From: Shewanella psychrotolerans | GTDB lineage: Bacteria > Pseudomonadota > Gammaproteobacteria > Enterobacterales > Shewanellaceae | Direction: 5' to 3' | Assembly (NCBI RefSeq): GCF_019457595.1 | Contig: NZ_CP080419.1 | Location: 2,728,001-2,792,000 of the forward strand | Length of the DNA stretch: 64,000 nt | Made by a program: the position numbers and the translations under genes | In this document: positions 62,539 to 64,000 of the stretch, in pieces | How the letters are laid out: each line of letters starts with the position of its first letter | Position numbering within the stretch: the first letter of the stretch is position 1 | The notes under the pieces: model-generated | Told to the model about the DNA's origin: nothing | Database searches by the model: none | What the model saw: only the letters and a program-made list of their open reading frames with translations

Positions 62539-62784
62539 ATGAACAGAAAACAGAAAATCATCAAAAAGACGGCCAAGCGAGCTAAAGCACGTCTAAATAA
62601 GCACACTCCACCCAGTGTCAAAAAGTATGTCTCTAAAGGTGATCGCGCTAAAGAACTTGCTCGCGAGCAAGCTGAGATGGCAGCAAAAGCCAATGAATTA
62701 GCCAAAGAGCAACCGGCTGTTGATACTGATGTCGCTATAGAACCCCCTGCCACAGACGGCACAAATGACAAAAGCGACGCTTAA
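62539..62784 (+). CDS. DUF2986 small basic protein
   Basis: 81 residues. The N-terminal half is strongly basic (MNRKQKIIKKTAKRAKARLN) and followed by PPSVKKYVSKGDRAKELA, the DUF2986 pattern. The C-terminal half is acidic and Ala/Thr/Pro-rich. No function is known to me; the basic part could bind nucleic acid. The start ATG 62539 follows GGAG. Confidence 0.72.
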   Translation: MNRKQKIIKKTAKRAKARLNKHTPPSVKKYVSKGDRAKELAREQAEMAAKANELAKEQPAVDTDVAIEPPATDGTNDKSDA

Positions 62785-62951
62785 TCGAATTTAAGTAAAC
62801 GGGTCAAATACCTAAAGCTATTACAATATCGACTAACCAGATCAAATGCCGATGGGCGCCGCGAAGAGAAAGCTCATCCGACAACGCGCCCAACACGCAA
62901 TTAAATCTACATCGCTTTGCTCTACAGATTACGAGTACTCAATCTCGTCAC

Positions 62952-64000
62952 TCAGTCTTGTCGCTGGCCAACAACCAATTCGGTGGCTCTAGTACTTTCC
63001 TCACAATCTTGCTCTTCGCTGAGTTGCGCCATTTGTGCACAAGATGATGACAAAGGGTTAGAGCTAGAGACGCTAAGCTCCTCATTTAAATCGTCAAATT
63101 CATCTTTTTCGTAACTGGTAAAAAGCCTAGTACTCTGCACTTTATCCACCAAATGAAAGGCAGTCCACACCCCAAGAATACCGAAAACAATTGACCCCAT
63201 GACTTGGCCAATCAATACCCCTTGAACACCGCCCCACTGAGCACCATAGTAAACAAAAGGAATCGTACCCAATGTGGCCTTACCCACATTAAACAAGGTT
63301 GAATACTTGGCTTTACCTAAGTTATTAAATGAGGCATTAGCGACAAACAGAGCCCCAGAAAACACAAAAAATACGGCAATATAACTACAGAAGAAGCGAA
63401 TCAACTCTGCGCCATCCCCTTGCATGCCAAACACAACAACGATCTGCTCTTGTAATAGAAACAGCAGTAGCGAAAGCGATACCACATAGATCCCGCAAAA
63501 GAGCAGTGCTTTCATCAAGATCTCTTTTACCCGCTCAAATTCACGTGCACCAAAGTTTTGTCCAACGATAGGCCCAACCGCACCCGATAATGCAAATATC
63601 ATCCCAAAGGCGACGGGAGTTAAGCGCCCTAGTACCGCCCATGCCGCAACATAACTATCACCAAAATCGGCAATGGCTCGGGTTACGACGGCATTACCAA
63701 TCGGCGTGGCAATATTGGTCACCATGGCGGGACCTGCAATGGCAAAAATAGGTCGAATATCTTCTTTAAGCCATGACAGGTCGAATCGTCCGATCAAGTT
63801 ATGCTTAATGAATACGCCTCTGGCAGCAACGATTAATACGGCAATACGCGCCAACACCGAAGCTAATGCTGCACCTTCGATCCCCATGGCCAGCAAAAAA
63901 ATAAAAATAGGGTCAAACACTAAATTGACGCCACCACCAATAAGGGTTGAGACCATCGACAGTTTTGCATCACCCACCGCACGTAGTGCAGCGCCCAACG
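62952..64000 (-). CDS. MATE-family efflux transporter (partial, 5' end outside window)
   Basis: Na+- or H+-driven multidrug/toxin exporter. The visible 349 residues cover about the last eight of the usual 12 helices, with MATE-like GAALRAVGDAK and MVTNIATPIGNAV segments. After the last helix comes a roughly 60-residue Ser/Glu-rich tail (YEKDEFDDLNEELSVSSSN..., rich in Cys near CAQ and DCEE) that goes beyond the usual family end. The start lies outside the window. Confidence 0.88.
   Translation of the reverse strand, partial: LGAALRAVGDAKLSMVSTLIGGGVNLVFDPIFIFLLAMGIEGAALASVLARIAVLIVAARGVFIKHNLIGRFDLSWLKEDIRPIFAIAGPAMVTNIATPIGNAVVTRAIADFGDSYVAAWAVLGRLTPVAFGMIFALSGAVGPIVGQNFGAREFERVKEILMKALLFCGIYVVSLSLLLFLLQEQIVVVFGMQGDGAELIRFFCSYIAVFFVFSGALFVANASFNNLGKAKYSTLFNVGKATLGTIPFVYYGAQWGGVQGVLIGQVMGSIVFGILGVWTAFHLVDKVQSTRLFTSYEKDEFDDLNEELSVSSSNPLSSSCAQMAQLSEEQDCEESTRATELVVGQRQD

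Overview
The window looks like a chromosomal segment of a marine gammaproteobacterium, most likely a Shewanella. The reasons are the gene order (metG divergent from apbC, ppsA divergent from ppsR, motY divergent from rnt, tol-pal followed by a tRNA-Lys cluster), an acetate-switch sensor beside acs, a Na+-motor MotY, and two intergenic repeat families of a kind I associate with Shewanella. The genus is inference; no rRNA lies here. There is no prophage, insertion sequence or CRISPR array.

Layout: 1-2805 apbC (partial) and metG. 2806-6854 a repeat-bearing gap, then ppsA and ppsR. 7054-9552 aroH, a hotdog thioesterase and a LuxR-type response regulator. 9628-12725 glutathione-dependent formaldehyde detoxification (fghA, frmA) with a divergent LysR regulator. 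12799-16760 a periplasmic binding protein, a 1.1-kb gap holding a large fold-back repeat, a PuuB-like oxidase and a FAH-family hydrolase. 16786-25756 an SSS-PAS-histidine kinase-receiver sensor (CrbS type), acs, radD, grxA and a porin. 26033-27236 seven tRNA-Lys(UUU) genes interleaved with five copies of a broken tRNA. 27397-32512 the complete ybgC-tolQRAB-pal-cpoB operon. 32680-43331 a prolyl oligopeptidase, a candidate small RNA, motY, rnt, a DUF3137 protein, a peroxiredoxin, an antiporter, upp and purMN. 43508-51707 nagD, a lipoprotein aminopeptidase, asnB and small enzymes. 51876-58742 a DUF748 protein, a membrane-anchored glutaredoxin-like protein and a four-gene DUF1538/PII/CBS operon. 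58768-64000 a lipase-like hydrolase, katG, yqfB, a DUF2986 protein and a MATE transporter (partial).

The strongest regulatory observation is one palindromic operator, YTMGAC-N4-GTCTRA. It lies upstream of the response regulator gene (8760-8775), of acs (20305-20320) and, on the minus strand, of the porin gene (25832-25847). With the CrbS-like sensor beside acs, this suggests an acetate-responsive regulon in which sensor and regulator are about 7 kb apart and the porin is a member.

Other notable signals are a well-matched sigma-28 (FliA) promoter for motY, a promoter-to-terminator small-RNA candidate at 35161-35328, a two-level tandem duplication in the tRNA-Lys array (203/113-bp units inside a 519-bp period), and the DUF1538/PII/CBS operon, whose function I do not know.
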